Origin: an uncultured Vicinamibacterales bacterium
GTDB taxonomy: Bacteria > Acidobacteriota > Vicinamibacteria > Vicinamibacterales > UBA8438
Assembly: GCA_958295905.1 (NCBI GenBank)
Contig: OY282382.1
Location: forward strand, 2,256,001 to 2,320,000
Reading direction: 5' to 3'
DNA length: 64,000 bases
Positions 8,661 through 18,087 of the stretch are shown one piece after another. Made by a program: the position numbers and the translations under genes. The first letter of the stretch is position 1; each line of letters starts with the position of its first letter. Below the pieces are notes generated by a model that saw only the letters and a program-made list of their open reading frames with translations, had not been told where the DNA came from and did no database searches.

Positions 8661-9764
8661 ATGACCATGACTCTGCAGAGCGCCGTCGTGCGGTGGTTGT
8701 CTGGATCCTGCGTCGCGCTGTCGCTCGCGGTCGGCGCGTTGGCGCCGTGCCCCGCCGAAGCGCAGGAGGTTCCCCGGTACGAGCTCGATCCGCTGTGGCC
8801 GAAGCTGCCGTTCGGCGACCGGTGGCTCACCGGCGGCCTCGGCGGGATGTGCGCGGGCGGCGATCGGATCGTCATCCTGAACCGGCAGAACGTCGTGCCC
8901 GAGGACCTCGACGGGGCGCGCCCCGCGCCGCCGGTCATCGAGCTCGACGCCGCGGGCGGGGTGGTGCGGGGCTGGGGCGAGCCGGCCCTGATCGGCGACC
9001 GGCTGCACGACTGCCACGTCGGGGCGGACGGCAGCATCTGGCTCGTCGCGGCGGGGACCGGCGTGGTGCAGAAGTACAGCGGCGACGGCGAGCTGCTGCT
9101 GCAGATCGGGGAGACGGGGCAGTACGACTCGTCGGACGGCACGCGCCGGGGCCGGCCTCTGAACTCCGACCGCGCGCAGTTCTTCCTGCCCGCGAGCCTC
9201 GATGTTGACGAGGAGACCGGCGACGTTTACGTGGCCGACGGGGAGACCCCCGCCGGGAACCACCGCATCGCCGTGCTCGACCGCGACGGGAACTTCCTCC
9301 GCCAGTGGCCGCTGCACCGGACCGAAGCCGAGGTCGACGTCATCCCGCTCCCGCACTGCCTGCGCGTATCGAACGACGGCCTCGTCTACGTCTGCGACCG
9401 GCGGGCGGACCGGATCCAGGTGTTCGACCGGATGGGCGGGTTCGTCCGCAACATCGACGTGCCGTTCGACCCCGTCACCCCGCGCGACGCCACCCGCACC
9501 GGCACGCGGGGGACGGCGGTGGTGCTGGCGTTCTCTCCCGACCCCGAGCAGCGCCTGCTGTTCGTCGTCGACCAGAACAGCGTCATGGTCGCGGTGCTCG
9601 ACCGGCGGACCGGACAGGTGCTGACCCGCTTCGGCGGCGGCCCGGGGCGCTACCGCGGCCAGTTCACCCTGCCGCACGGCATCGGCGTCGACGCGGCCGG
9701 CAACGTCTACGTGGCCGAGCAGGAGGGCCGCCGCATCCAGAAGTTCATGCCCGTGGCGCCGTGA
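8661..9764 (+). CDS. Secreted NHL-repeat beta-propeller protein
   Basis: The 367-residue protein has a signal peptide (about residues 1-35, ending near AEAQ) and then NHL-type propeller repeats. Examples are LDVDEETGDVYVADGE, LRVSNDGLVYVCDRRADRIQVFD and the final IGVDAAGNVYVAEQEGRRIQKF. Such proteins are exported and mostly of unknown substrate; some are related to peptidyl-alpha-hydroxyglycine lyase propellers. The ATG at 8661 has weak Shine-Dalgarno support; two ATG codons are possible (MTMTL). The last 28 bp of the gene are repeated just downstream. Confidence 0.8.
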   Translation: MTMTLQSAVVRWLSGSCVALSLAVGALAPCPAEAQEVPRYELDPLWPKLPFGDRWLTGGLGGMCAGGDRIVILNRQNVVPEDLDGARPAPPVIELDAAGGVVRGWGEPALIGDRLHDCHVGADGSIWLVAAGTGVVQKYSGDGELLLQIGETGQYDSSDGTRRGRPLNSDRAQFFLPASLDVDEETGDVYVADGETPAGNHRIAVLDRDGNFLRQWPLHRTEAEVDVIPLPHCLRVSNDGLVYVCDRRADRIQVFDRMGGFVRNIDVPFDPVTPRDATRTGTRGTAVVLAFSPDPEQRLLFVVDQNSVMVAVLDRRTGQVLTRFGGGPGRYRGQFTLPHGIGVDAAGNVYVAEQEGRRIQKFMPVAP

Positions 9765-9839
9765 TGCGCCCTGTCCAGCATGCCGGCGCCGCGCAACAGG
9801 CGCCCCGCATCCAGAAAGTTCATGCCCGTGGCGCGCCTT
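9729..9839. repeat. Short direct repeat of the NHL gene 3' end
   Basis: The sequence CCGCATCCAGAAGTTCATGC (continuing CCGTGGCGC) occurs at the end of the NHL gene near 9732 and again near 9808 with one extra A. The copies are 76 bp apart, so a small segment containing the gene's last codons was duplicated. Confidence 0.7.
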
Positions 9840-9953
9840 GATGCGGGGGTGGCGTCGGTCCGCGGTACGCCCGGGGGTACCGGGCTCGCGGGACGGACCC
9901 GTGGCCGCGGTAGCATCATCGACATCAATGGCGACGATCCGTATGATGCGACG

Positions 9954-10223
9954 ATGCGAACCACCTTGACGATCGACGACGACATCGCCGTCCGGATCGA
10001 CGAGCGGCGGCGGCGCGACGGACAGTCGCTGAAGCAGGTCATCAACGCGCTGCTCCGCGAGGGGCTGCGAAGCGACTACCGGACGTCGAGGGCGAAGCGG
10101 TACCGCACGAAGACGCACGAGCTTCGCCTGCGGTCCGGTTTCGACGCGGCCGGGCTCAACCAATTGGTCGACGAGGTCGAGACCGAGACCTATCGGGAGC
10201 GCGAGGCCCGACGACGCGCATGA
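9954..10223 (+). CDS. VapB/CopG-like ribbon-helix-helix antitoxin
   Basis: The 89-residue protein begins MRTTLTIDDDIAVRIDERRR, the typical ribbon-helix-helix DNA-binding start of VapB-type antitoxins, followed by the helix segment QSLKQVINALLREGLR. I chose the ATG at 9954 because it opens the RHH motif; a longer frame upstream is not conserved-looking. In toxin-antitoxin operons the PIN-domain toxin VapC should follow, but the next gene is a PQQ dehydrogenase 70 bp away. It therefore appears to be an orphan antitoxin. Confidence 0.75.
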   Translation: MRTTLTIDDDIAVRIDERRRRDGQSLKQVINALLREGLRSDYRTSRAKRYRTKTHELRLRSGFDAAGLNQLVDEVETETYREREARRRA

Positions 10224-10296
10224 TGGGCCCGCGGTGGAAGAACCCGCTCAAGCCGGAACCGAAGCCGAAGTAGGAGAAGTGGGGGGAACAGAACCC

Positions 10297-12282
10297 GTGC
10301 CGATTCACGCTCTCGTGTCGCCGGCGCGCCCCAGGATGACTTGGCCCTGTCCATGGCCGGGCCTCGTGGCGGCGGGGGTCGTGCTCCTCGCCGCGGCGGG
10401 GGTCACGGCCCAGACCGGCGGCGGCGCGTCGAGCGCATGGCCGTATTTCGGGGGGACCCGCGCCTTCACCCGTTACGCGCCGCTCGACCAGATCGACCGG
10501 ACCAACGTGGCGCGCCTGCGGGTGGCGTGGCGGCGGCCGGGCGTCGACGCGTCGTTCACGCGGCCGTTCCCCGAGCTGGAGCCGTCCGGCTATCTGCGCG
10601 CCACCCCCATCCTGGTGGACGGCGTGCTGTATGCGTCGAACGCGGTGGGGCTGGTCGAGGCGTTCGATCCGGGCACCGGCGGGACCCTCTGGCTGCAACC
10701 GCCGCCGCTGCCGACCCTGGAGGGGGTCGCGGGGCGCGGCGCCCACGGCGTGGCGTTCTGGTCCGACGGTACGGACCGGCGCATCTTCGCGTTCCGCAAC
10801 CGGTTCCTGTACGCCCTCGACCCCGCGACCGGCGAGCCGATCGCAGGGTTCGGCGAGGGCGGCCGCGTCGACCTGACCCCGCCCGGGGCCGGCCGCGCCC
10901 ACGGCGGGGCGAGTCCGATCGTGGTCGGCGACGTCGTCGTGGCGGCGGGCACGGTGGACGGCGCCGGCGACAGCGGCGCGCGCTGGCGGGACAGCGCCCC
11001 GGAGAACGTGCGGGGCTACGACGCCCGGACCGGCGCGCTGCGGTGGACCTTCCACGTGGTGCCGCGTCCGGGCGAGGTCGGCGCCGACACCTGGGGCGGC
11101 GGCTCCCTCGGGGCGTCCGGCGACCTCGGGTCGTGGTGCTGCCTCAGCGCCGACCCCGAGCTGGGCTACGTCTACGTGCCCCTCACCGCGCCGACCGCCG
11201 CCTACTACGGCGGCCACCGGCCCGGCGACAACCTCTTCTCCAACAGTCTGGTCGCGCTCGACGCGGCCACCGGCGAGCGCGTCTGGCACTTCCAGATGGT
11301 GCATCACGACCTGTGGGAGTACGACACCGTCGGGCCCCCCACGCTGGGGGAGATCACGGTGGACGGCCGGCGCATCCGCGCCGTCATGCAGCCGAGCAAG
11401 ACGGGCTTCCTGTACGTCTTCGACCGGGTCACCGGCGAGCCGGTGTGGCCGATCGAAGAGCGTCCGGTGCCGCCGTCGACGGTGCCGGGCGAGCGGGCGT
11501 CGCCGACCCAGCCGTTCCCGACCCGCCCGCCGCCGTTCGCGCACCAGGGCGTCGGCGAGGACGATCTGATCGACTTCACGCCGGCGCTCGAAGAGCAGGC
11601 CCGCGAGATCGCCGGCCGCTTCGTCCTCGGTCCCCTCTTCACCCCGCCCACCGTCATCGGCGACGGGCCGGACGGCGCCGACGGCACCCTCGCCCTCCCC
11701 GGCTCCTGGGGATCGGGCAACTGGAACACCGGCGCCTTCGATCCCGAGACCGGCCTCTACTACGCCTTCTCGCACGTCGTGCCGCGCGTCTACCGGCTCG
11801 CCGACGCCTCCGGCCGGGAGAACGCGGAGATGGCCTACTACAGCCCGAACCGCGACGCGCCGTACCCCGACGGGATCCCCCTCGTGAAGCCGCCGTGGGG
11901 CCGCATCACCGCCATCGACCTCAACCGCGGCGAGCTCGCCTGGCGGGTCGCCAACGGCCGCGGGCTGCGCGACCACCCGGCCCTGCGCGGGCTCGACCTG
12001 CCGCGGCTGGGCATCGCCAGCCGCCCGGTGGCGCTGGTCACCGCGGCGCTGCTCTTCATCGGCGACGGCGGCAACGTCTTCGGCGGCATCCAGGACAACA
12101 TGTGGGGGGCCGGCTTCCGCGCCTACGACAAGGCGACGGGCGCGGTGGTCGGGGAGACGGAGCTGCCGGCGGGGACCACCGGCGGGCCGATGACCTACCT
12201 GCACGAGGGGCGGCAGTACGTCGTCGTCCCCGTCGGCGGGCGCGATCGGCCGCCCGAGTGGGTGGCGCTGGCCCTGCCTTGA
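10297..12282 (+). CDS. PQQ-dependent dehydrogenase (quinoprotein glucose dehydrogenase-like)
   Basis: This is an exported eight-bladed quinoprotein of about 660 residues that would oxidise a sugar or alcohol in the periplasm. I prefer the GTG at 10297 because AGGAGAAGTGGGGGG lies just upstream; the ATG at 10336 (MTWPCPWPG) is an alternative. A hydrophobic signal segment (LVAAGVVLLAAAGVTAQ) precedes WPYFGGTRAFTRYAPLDQID, the usual start of the propeller. Typical elements are QMVHHDLWEYD near the middle, GPLFTPPTV, WGSGNWNTGAFDPETGL and a final TTGGPMTYLHEGRQYVVV. No haem motif is present. The truncated fragment at 34.9 kb is the same subfamily. Confidence 0.88.
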   Translation: MPIHALVSPARPRMTWPCPWPGLVAAGVVLLAAAGVTAQTGGGASSAWPYFGGTRAFTRYAPLDQIDRTNVARLRVAWRRPGVDASFTRPFPELEPSGYLRATPILVDGVLYASNAVGLVEAFDPGTGGTLWLQPPPLPTLEGVAGRGAHGVAFWSDGTDRRIFAFRNRFLYALDPATGEPIAGFGEGGRVDLTPPGAGRAHGGASPIVVGDVVVAAGTVDGAGDSGARWRDSAPENVRGYDARTGALRWTFHVVPRPGEVGADTWGGGSLGASGDLGSWCCLSADPELGYVYVPLTAPTAAYYGGHRPGDNLFSNSLVALDAATGERVWHFQMVHHDLWEYDTVGPPTLGEITVDGRRIRAVMQPSKTGFLYVFDRVTGEPVWPIEERPVPPSTVPGERASPTQPFPTRPPPFAHQGVGEDDLIDFTPALEEQAREIAGRFVLGPLFTPPTVIGDGPDGADGTLALPGSWGSGNWNTGAFDPETGLYYAFSHVVPRVYRLADASGRENAEMAYYSPNRDAPYPDGIPLVKPPWGRITAIDLNRGELAWRVANGRGLRDHPALRGLDLPRLGIASRPVALVTAALLFIGDGGNVFGGIQDNMWGAGFRAYDKATGAVVGETELPAGTTGGPMTYLHEGRQYVVVPVGGRDRPPEWVALALP

Positions 12283-12618
12283 GCCTCGTCTTGACGGACG
12301 AGGAGGGGTCGTGTCGACGCCGGTGGCCGTCGTCGAGCATCCTCTTGCAGGTCGTCGTCGATGCGCAACGGTCTCAGAATCCGGCCCACCGAGACCAGGT
12401 TGACGTCGGCCGGGGAGGTGGCACGAGCGATTCGGCGCTCGCGGAACCGAAGCGCCCCACAGCTCGCAACTGGGCCGTTTCGCCTTTGTACGGACGGCGT
12501 TTTAACCCTCCACGCTACCGCGGGAAGAGGTGTCGGTGGGCCCCTGGCGGCAAGGTCAAGCCGGGAACCGCGGGTTTTTTCCGCCGAGTTCCTCCTGTTC
12601 CTACTGTATCCTGCAGTC
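12283..12618. other. Intergenic region
   Basis: This gap of 336 bp follows the PQQ dehydrogenase. Reading frames cross it on both strands but none has a start with good Shine-Dalgarno support or a recognisable product. A GC-rich inverted stretch follows the stop codon (GCCTCGTCTTGACGGACGAGG), a candidate weak terminator hairpin. Confidence 0.4.
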
Positions 12619-12870
12619 ATGCCGAGCCGTGATGCGCAATGGGTGATCGGTGTCCTCGTGGCCGCGGTCGTGGCCGTGAGCGTGCAGATCGGCGGCCTTC
12701 GGAATGAGTTCCGGGCCGAGATCGGCGGTCTCCGGGGAGAAATCGGGGAGCTGCGGACCGACCTGCGCCGGCTCGACGACCGTCTGCGGGCCGTCGAGGT
12801 TGCGTTGGGGAAGGTCGACCAACGCCTAGCCACGCTCGAACGGCTTCACCTGCCCACGTCGGCCGACTAG
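12619..12870 (+). CDS. Small membrane-anchored coiled-coil protein
   Basis: The 83-residue protein has one N-terminal membrane helix (VIGVLVAAVVAVSVQI) and then a regular coiled coil of repeated R-x-E-I-G-x-L-R heptads (RAEIGGLRGEIGELRTDLRR). The rest continues as a helix to the end. This architecture is common in small proteins of unknown role that may oligomerise at the membrane. I chose the ATG that precedes the membrane segment. A related tail, on the opposite strand and broken, is visible near 60.1 kb. Confidence 0.65.
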   Translation: MPSRDAQWVIGVLVAAVVAVSVQIGGLRNEFRAEIGGLRGEIGELRTDLRRLDDRLRAVEVALGKVDQRLATLERLHLPTSAD

Positions 12871-12949
12871 CTGGGCGTCGATCCAGCCTCGGGACGCCGC
12901 GCGGTTCCTGCAGGAAATGCAGAGCATCGTGATGCCCCGTTGGTAGATG

Positions 12950-13048
12950 TACCACCCGAACATCGCCCAGATCCACCGCATCGAGGACACCGACGGCGCC
13001 CCGCGCGCTGGTCCTGGAGCTGGTGGAGGGGCCGACCCTCGCCGATCG
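12950..13048 (+). pseudogene. Fragment of a Hanks-type Ser/Thr protein kinase
   Basis: The frame reads YHPNIAQIHRIEDTDGA and, after a one-base insertion, ALVLELVEGPTLADR. This is the N-lobe of a PknB-type kinase (helix C to the hinge, as in HPNI...LVMELVEG). No glycine loop, HRD or DFG motif is near. A short hydrophobic segment with stop follows at 13050-13122. It is a relic. Confidence 0.6.
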
Positions 13049-13129
13049 TCGCGATTCTGGTTCTCGTGGGCGTGATCGTCCGGGGTTGGAATCGTCGGTC
13101 GCAGACCGACAAACGAAGGTGAGGAGGGG

Positions 13130-13579
13130 ATGAAGCACGAGATCGACCGACAAGGCAAGGGTGAGAAGCCCATTCTCGTCGAGGGGAAGAGCCATCGAGG
13201 CTCGCGTGTGGTGGAGCTGCGTCGCGGGAAGCTACATCCAGGAGGGGGCACGCGCTTCTTGACCCTTACGCCGCATCACGCGCGGCTTGTAGCCTACGCG
13301 TTGCTCTCGGAGGCCTCGCAGGCTGAGCACGACACGGAGCAGGCAGAGCCTCAGCCCCCGTCGAAGGGGGGAAAGCTGTACGCCCTCGAGTGCACTGATG
13401 GGAAGGGCTGGCTCCGACGCCGCCCGCCCGCGAAGCGCGGCGACACAGCCACCTGGAGGGTCGTCGATGAGTCGAAGCGCGCTTCCACGTATACGCAGGG
13501 CTGGGTGGAGGAGAAGAGGGCTGAGGCCGCGAAATCGCTGCCCGACGTGCCCGTGAAGGTGGCGGTGGTTCCAGACTAG
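13130..13579 (+). CDS. Hypothetical protein
   Basis: The 149-residue protein is preceded by GAGGAGGGG directly before the ATG, so it is likely translated. It is strongly charged and has no membrane segment or signal peptide. The N-terminal half (GEKPILVEGKSHRGSRVVEL, then GGGTRFLTLTPHHARLVAYALL) looks like a small beta-rich domain. I do not recognise a family. It follows the kinase relic and another small broken frame, so it may be a survivor of an older gene cluster. Confidence 0.6.
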   Translation: MKHEIDRQGKGEKPILVEGKSHRGSRVVELRRGKLHPGGGTRFLTLTPHHARLVAYALLSEASQAEHDTEQAEPQPPSKGGKLYALECTDGKGWLRRRPPAKRGDTATWRVVDESKRASTYTQGWVEEKRAEAAKSLPDVPVKVAVVPD

Positions 13580-13845
13580 CGTGGTCGCTCGCGGCGCACA
13601 GGTCGCCGTGGCGGGGGGGCATTGATGGCGGAGGGCATCCGGCGCTGCATCACTGGGGCGCTGTCTCCATCCTCGATCTCATCGATGCGCAGAACGCGGC
13701 GCTGGTGGCGGAGCAGGGGCGCCGCGACCGCGGTCTACGACCTCGGTAGATGTCAACCTCGACGTAAAGGCGCTATGATCCAGTCGGGCAACGCGACGGC
13801 GTCCGACTCGGAACACGGCGCGTGGTGGAATGACGGGAGGTAGCG

Positions 13846-15042
13846 ATGACTTCCGCCGGCGTACGTCCTCGAAGGTTCTTCCGGGCGGGGTTGGCCGGCG
13901 CCGGGCTTGCCGCCGCTGTTCCGGCCCTGGTGCTGGTCCTGGCCGGTGCCCTGCCGGCCGCCTCCGCCGAGACCCGCGGCTACGTGATCTCCATGGTCCA
14001 CACCGCGACCTGGGGGGACACCGACACCTGCCCGCAGGGAGACAACGGCGGGCTCGCCGATCTCAAGATGCGGCGCCTCGTCCGCCGGGGCTTCAGCGAA
14101 GAGGAGGCCCGGGCCGTCCTCGCCGCCGGCGGCGTGGACGGGGACGGCAACCGGGTGCCGATCACGGCGCTTCCGCGCCTGAACGGCCGGGAGGTCAACC
14201 CCGGTAACGTGCCCGTTCTCGTCTCGGACCCGGAGATCCGTACCGCGCAGGGCCGGTTCGCCTTCGGCTTCAATCTGAACGGCCGGGTGGAGCCCGATTC
14301 GTTCGAGAATCCCGCCAGCGGCGAGCGCGGCGTCGACAACCGGATGTGGCGCGCCCTGGGCTGCTTCGAGGTCTATCAGGTCCGGCGGCCGGTGCGGCCG
14401 TACAACGAGGACATCGCCTGGGACACCGCGCTGGACGCGATGCCGGCGTGGCTGATGTCGGTGTCGGGCTCCGACCTCGCCCGCGGCGGCGGGGTCACCG
14501 TCACCTTCGACCGGGCCCTGAACGTCGCCATGCGCGACGCCCGCGGCGGGGTGCTGTCCGGGGCCACCTACGTCGTCGATCCCGACCCGCGATCGCACAG
14601 CGTGTTCGCGGGGCGCATCGAGGACGGGGTTCTCACCATCGAGCCCGGCGGCTTCTCGATGCAGGGCGAGTCGCAGTTCTACGCGATCCTGCGGTTCACC
14701 GGGACCCGGCTGCGCCTGGAGATGGCGGACGACGGCAGCGCGTCGGGCATCATCGGCGGCTATCAGCCCTGGCGCGACTACTTCCACTATCTGGCCATCC
14801 GCGGCGAGGAGAACGCCCAGGTCGACCTGCCCGGCGTGTACTACGCCATGAAACGCCTGGCCGACGGCGCGCCCGACCCCGAGACGGGAGAGAACACGGC
14901 GATCTCCGCCGCCTACTGGCTGGAGGCGGTGCCCGCGTTCCATGCCACCCCCGCCGGTGAGATCGTGGCCGAGGCGGTGGGCCCCGGCCCCGAGCTGAGC
15001 GGCCCCGCGGTGCGCGAGAACGTGACCCTGGATCCGAATTGA
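13846..15042 (+). CDS. Secreted protein of unknown function preceding DUF1592/DUF1552 genes
   Basis: The 398-residue protein starts with a twin-arginine-like or Sec signal (RPRRFFRAGLAGAGLAAAVPA, with AASAE as likely cleavage site). The mature part has HTATWGDTDTCPQGDNGG near the N-terminus. Mature cysteines are few, and there are aromatic-rich stretches (GGYQPWRDYFHYLAIRGEE). It is followed with only 4-22 bp spacing by the DUF1592 gene and then DUF1552, so the three are very likely one operon of exported proteins. Similar secreted proteins accompany DUF1592/DUF1552 pairs in other genomes. I cannot assign an activity. Confidence 0.75.
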   Translation: MTSAGVRPRRFFRAGLAGAGLAAAVPALVLVLAGALPAASAETRGYVISMVHTATWGDTDTCPQGDNGGLADLKMRRLVRRGFSEEEARAVLAAGGVDGDGNRVPITALPRLNGREVNPGNVPVLVSDPEIRTAQGRFAFGFNLNGRVEPDSFENPASGERGVDNRMWRALGCFEVYQVRRPVRPYNEDIAWDTALDAMPAWLMSVSGSDLARGGGVTVTFDRALNVAMRDARGGVLSGATYVVDPDPRSHSVFAGRIEDGVLTIEPGGFSMQGESQFYAILRFTGTRLRLEMADDGSASGIIGGYQPWRDYFHYLAIRGEENAQVDLPGVYYAMKRLADGAPDPETGENTAISAAYWLEAVPAFHATPAGEIVAEAVGPGPELSGPAVRENVTLDPN

Positions 15043-15064
15043 GGACATGGACGGGAGGTTTCAC

Positions 15065-16684
15065 ATGCGGCGGTTCCCGCGCCTGCCGGCCCTGCTGGCG
15101 GGTCTGGTCGTGGGCGTGTCGGCGGTGTCGAGCGCGGCGGAGGAGTTGACCTTCGTGCGCCTCACGCCGGCCCAGCATCAGCGCGCCATCCACGACGTCT
15201 TCGGTCCGGGCATCCGGGTCGACGGCAGCGCCGAGGCGCTCGGCGTCCGCGACCGGGGGCTGCTGGCTCTCGGGGCCCGGCGAAGCACGTTGAGCGCGGC
15301 GGAGCTGGAGCGCTACGAGGCGCTCGCCCAGCAGGTCGCCGCGCAGGTCACCGAGCCGGCGCGCCGGGCCACCCTCATCGCGTGCCGGCCCGCGGCGGAC
15401 GACGCGCCCGACGACGTGTGCGCCGCGCGGTTCGTCGCGCGCGCGGGCCGGTTCCTGTTCCGCCGGCCCCTGACCGGCGGCGAGACCGACCTGTACGTGG
15501 CGGTGGCGCGCACCGCCGCCGACACCCTCGACGACTATTACGCCGGGCTGCGCGCGGCCCTCGCGGGGATGCTCGTCGCGCCCGAATTCCTGTTCCGCGT
15601 CGAGCGCAGCGAGCCGGATCCCGGGGACCCCGGACGGCTGCGCCTCGACGCCTGGTCGCGCGCGTCGCGCCTCAGCTTCTTCCTCTGGGACAGCGCCCCC
15701 GACCACCTGCTCCTCGACGCCGCCGAGTCCGGCGGGCTTCTCTCCCCGGAGGGGCTCGACCGGCAGGTCGAGCGGCTGTTGGCGTCGCCGCGGGCCGAGC
15801 GCGGGTTGCGCGCGTTCTTCTCGGACCTGCTCGAGCTCGACCGCTTCGCGACGCTGTCCATCGACTCGAGCCTCTTCCCCCGGTTCACGAAGAACGTCGA
15901 GGACGACGCGCGCGAGCAGACCCTGCGCACCATCGCCGACCATCTGCTGAACCGGAACCGCGACTACCGCGACCTGTTCGTCACCCGCGACACGTTCCTG
16001 ACGCCGCCTCTCGCCGCCATCTACGGGGTGCCGCTGCCGCGCTCGCAGGAGCTGGGCGGCGCCGTGCCGTGGGTGCCGTACCGGTTCCCCGAGGGCGGCA
16101 GCCACGTGGGGCTGCTCGGGCAGGTGAGCTTCCTGGCCCTGCACTCGCATCCCGGGCGGTCGTCCCCCACGCTGCGGGGACAGGCGGTCCAGCAGATCTT
16201 CCTGTGCCGGACGGTGCCGCCTCCGCCCCCGGACGTCGACTTCAGCCTGCTGCAGGACACCTACAACCCCGACTTCCGGACGACGCGCGACCGCCTCGCC
16301 GAGCACCGGCGGAACCCGGCGTGCGCGAGCTGTCACAACCTGACGGATCCCATCGGGCTGACCCTCGAGGTGTTCGACGCGGCCGGGGGCTATAGGACCA
16401 CCGAGAACGGCGCGCCGATCGACGCGGGCGGCGCGCTGAACGGCAGGACCTACGCGGGTCCGGCGGGGCTGGCGGAGGCGCTGCGGGACGAGCCGCGGGC
16501 GGCGTCCTGCTTCATCGAGCGGACGTTTTCCTACGGCGCGGCGCGACCGCCGACGGACGGCGAGCGGGCTTGGCTCGCCGACGTGCAGGCGGAGCTCGTC
16601 GAGCGCGGCGTGAAGTGGCGCGACCTCGTGCGCCGCATCGCGCGGCATCCGGACTTCTACACCGTCGTGCCCGGCGCGTCCTGA
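15065..16684 (+). CDS. DUF1592 domain-containing secreted protein
   Basis: The protein shows the planctomycete-type domain series DUF1587-DUF1595-DUF1592-DUF1588-DUF1585. Visible pieces are FVRLTPAQHQRAIHDVFG at the start, RFLFRRPLTGGETD, GMLVAPEFLFRVE, LSFFLWDSAPDHLL, the DUF1588 signature GVPLPRSQEL with SSPTLRGQAV, and a CASCHNLTDPIGLTLE motif that can bind haem c. I chose the ATG at 15065 because GGGAGG precedes it at the right spacing; ATG 15047 is possible. The signal peptide covers about 25 residues. Product and redox partner are not known, but these proteins always pair with DUF1552 as here. Confidence 0.88.
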   Translation: MRRFPRLPALLAGLVVGVSAVSSAAEELTFVRLTPAQHQRAIHDVFGPGIRVDGSAEALGVRDRGLLALGARRSTLSAAELERYEALAQQVAAQVTEPARRATLIACRPAADDAPDDVCAARFVARAGRFLFRRPLTGGETDLYVAVARTAADTLDDYYAGLRAALAGMLVAPEFLFRVERSEPDPGDPGRLRLDAWSRASRLSFFLWDSAPDHLLLDAAESGGLLSPEGLDRQVERLLASPRAERGLRAFFSDLLELDRFATLSIDSSLFPRFTKNVEDDAREQTLRTIADHLLNRNRDYRDLFVTRDTFLTPPLAAIYGVPLPRSQELGGAVPWVPYRFPEGGSHVGLLGQVSFLALHSHPGRSSPTLRGQAVQQIFLCRTVPPPPPDVDFSLLQDTYNPDFRTTRDRLAEHRRNPACASCHNLTDPIGLTLEVFDAAGGYRTTENGAPIDAGGALNGRTYAGPAGLAEALRDEPRAASCFIERTFSYGAARPPTDGERAWLADVQAELVERGVKWRDLVRRIARHPDFYTVVPGAS

Positions 16685-16725
16685 CGGCGGGCTCCCGGCT
16701 TGCGAATCGGAGAGAGGAAACCGAC

Positions 16726-18087
16726 ATGAGCGCAACACGCGGGATCGGCCGCCGCACGGTGCTGCGGGGCATGCTGAAGGGCGGCGCCGCCGTCACCGTC
16801 GGGCTGCCGGTGCTCGAGTGCCTCCTGAACACGAACGGGACCGCCTACGCCGCCGGAATCGGCGGCGCCGCGGCCGGCGCCCCGCTGCCGCCCTGCTTCG
16901 GCACGTGGTTCTGGGGGCTCGGGCTGATCCCCAACCACTGGGAGCCGGCGGCCGCGGGCCCCGGCTACGAGCTGCCCGAGCACCTCGCGGGCCTGCGTCC
17001 CATCCAGTCGAAGATCAACCTGTTCAGCGGCATGCAGGTGTTCCTGGACGGCAAGGTCAACCAGAACCACTACTCGGGGGCCCAGGGCCAGGCCACCGGC
17101 AGGGTGTCGCGCAACGGCGGCGACTACTCGACGAGCATCGACACCCTCATCGGCGACCACATCGGCCGGGGCACGCGGTTCCGCTCGCTCGAGGTGACCT
17201 GCGACGGCGACAGCAGCGCGAGCTGGAGCGCGCGCGGGTCGAGCGGCCTGAACCCGTCCGAGACGTCGCCCCTCGCCCTCTACGCGCGCATCTTCGGCGA
17301 CGGCTTCCGCGACCCCAACCTCGCCGACTTCCAGGCCGACCCCGCGGTGATGGTCCGCCACAGCGTGCTCTCCGCCGTGTCCGAGCAGCGCCGGAAGCTG
17401 ATGACGGCGGTGTCCGCGTCGGACCGGGCGCGGCTCGACGAGTACTTCTCGTCGGTGCGCGACCTCGAGCAGAAGCTGGCGTTCGAGCTCGACCGGCCGG
17501 CGCCGCTGCCCGCGTGCACGGTGCCGGAAGCGGGGACGGAAGAGATCGGGGCGCTCGTCGAGCAGGTCGAGCGCACCCACCGGCAGTATGCGCGGCTTCT
17601 CGCCCATGCGCTGGCGTGCGGCCAGACGCGCATCTTCAACCTGACGATGGGCTCGGCCTTCTCGCGGCTGCGCCGGCCCGGCGAGGTGAACGCCTACCAT
17701 TCGCTGACCCACGAGGAGCCGATCGATCGGGAGCTGGGGTATCAGCCGACCTGCAAGTGGCTGGCCGAGCGGATGATGGACTTCTTCCGGGAGTTCGTCG
17801 AGACGCTGGACGGGATTCGGGAAGGCGGGGGCACGCTGCTCGACCGCACCGTCGTGTTCGCGTTCACGGACCACGGCGAGGCCCGCATGCACTCGATGAA
17901 GCGCTATCCGATTCTCACCGCCGGCAGCGGCGGCGGCCGGATGAAGACGGGCCTGCACGTCGCGTCGGAGGGCGACGCGGCCACCCGCGTCGGGTTCACC
18001 ATCCAGCAGGCGCTGGGGGTGGTGGGCGGCCGGTGGGGCGCCGAGTCGAACGAGGTGTCGCGGCCGTTCGGCGAGGTGCTGACCTGA
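16726..18087 (+). CDS. DUF1552 domain-containing Tat-exported protein
   Basis: The 453-residue protein starts with a Tat signal (GRRTVLRGMLKGGAAVTVGLP) and belongs to the DUF1552 family, which is related to alkaline-phosphatase/sulfatase-like DUF1501 proteins. Family features are FGTWFWGLGLIPNHWEP, the SGMQVFLDGKVNQNHYSG stretch, the SLTHEEP segment and FAFTDHGEARMHS with conserved Asp/His that could bind metal. The start is supported by GAGAGGAAA before the ATG. It is the last gene of the 13.8-18.1 kb operon, with 41 bp after the DUF1592 gene. Confidence 0.88.
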   Translation: MSATRGIGRRTVLRGMLKGGAAVTVGLPVLECLLNTNGTAYAAGIGGAAAGAPLPPCFGTWFWGLGLIPNHWEPAAAGPGYELPEHLAGLRPIQSKINLFSGMQVFLDGKVNQNHYSGAQGQATGRVSRNGGDYSTSIDTLIGDHIGRGTRFRSLEVTCDGDSSASWSARGSSGLNPSETSPLALYARIFGDGFRDPNLADFQADPAVMVRHSVLSAVSEQRRKLMTAVSASDRARLDEYFSSVRDLEQKLAFELDRPAPLPACTVPEAGTEEIGALVEQVERTHRQYARLLAHALACGQTRIFNLTMGSAFSRLRRPGEVNAYHSLTHEEPIDRELGYQPTCKWLAERMMDFFREFVETLDGIREGGGTLLDRTVVFAFTDHGEARMHSMKRYPILTAGSGGGRMKTGLHVASEGDAATRVGFTIQQALGVVGGRWGAESNEVSRPFGEVLT

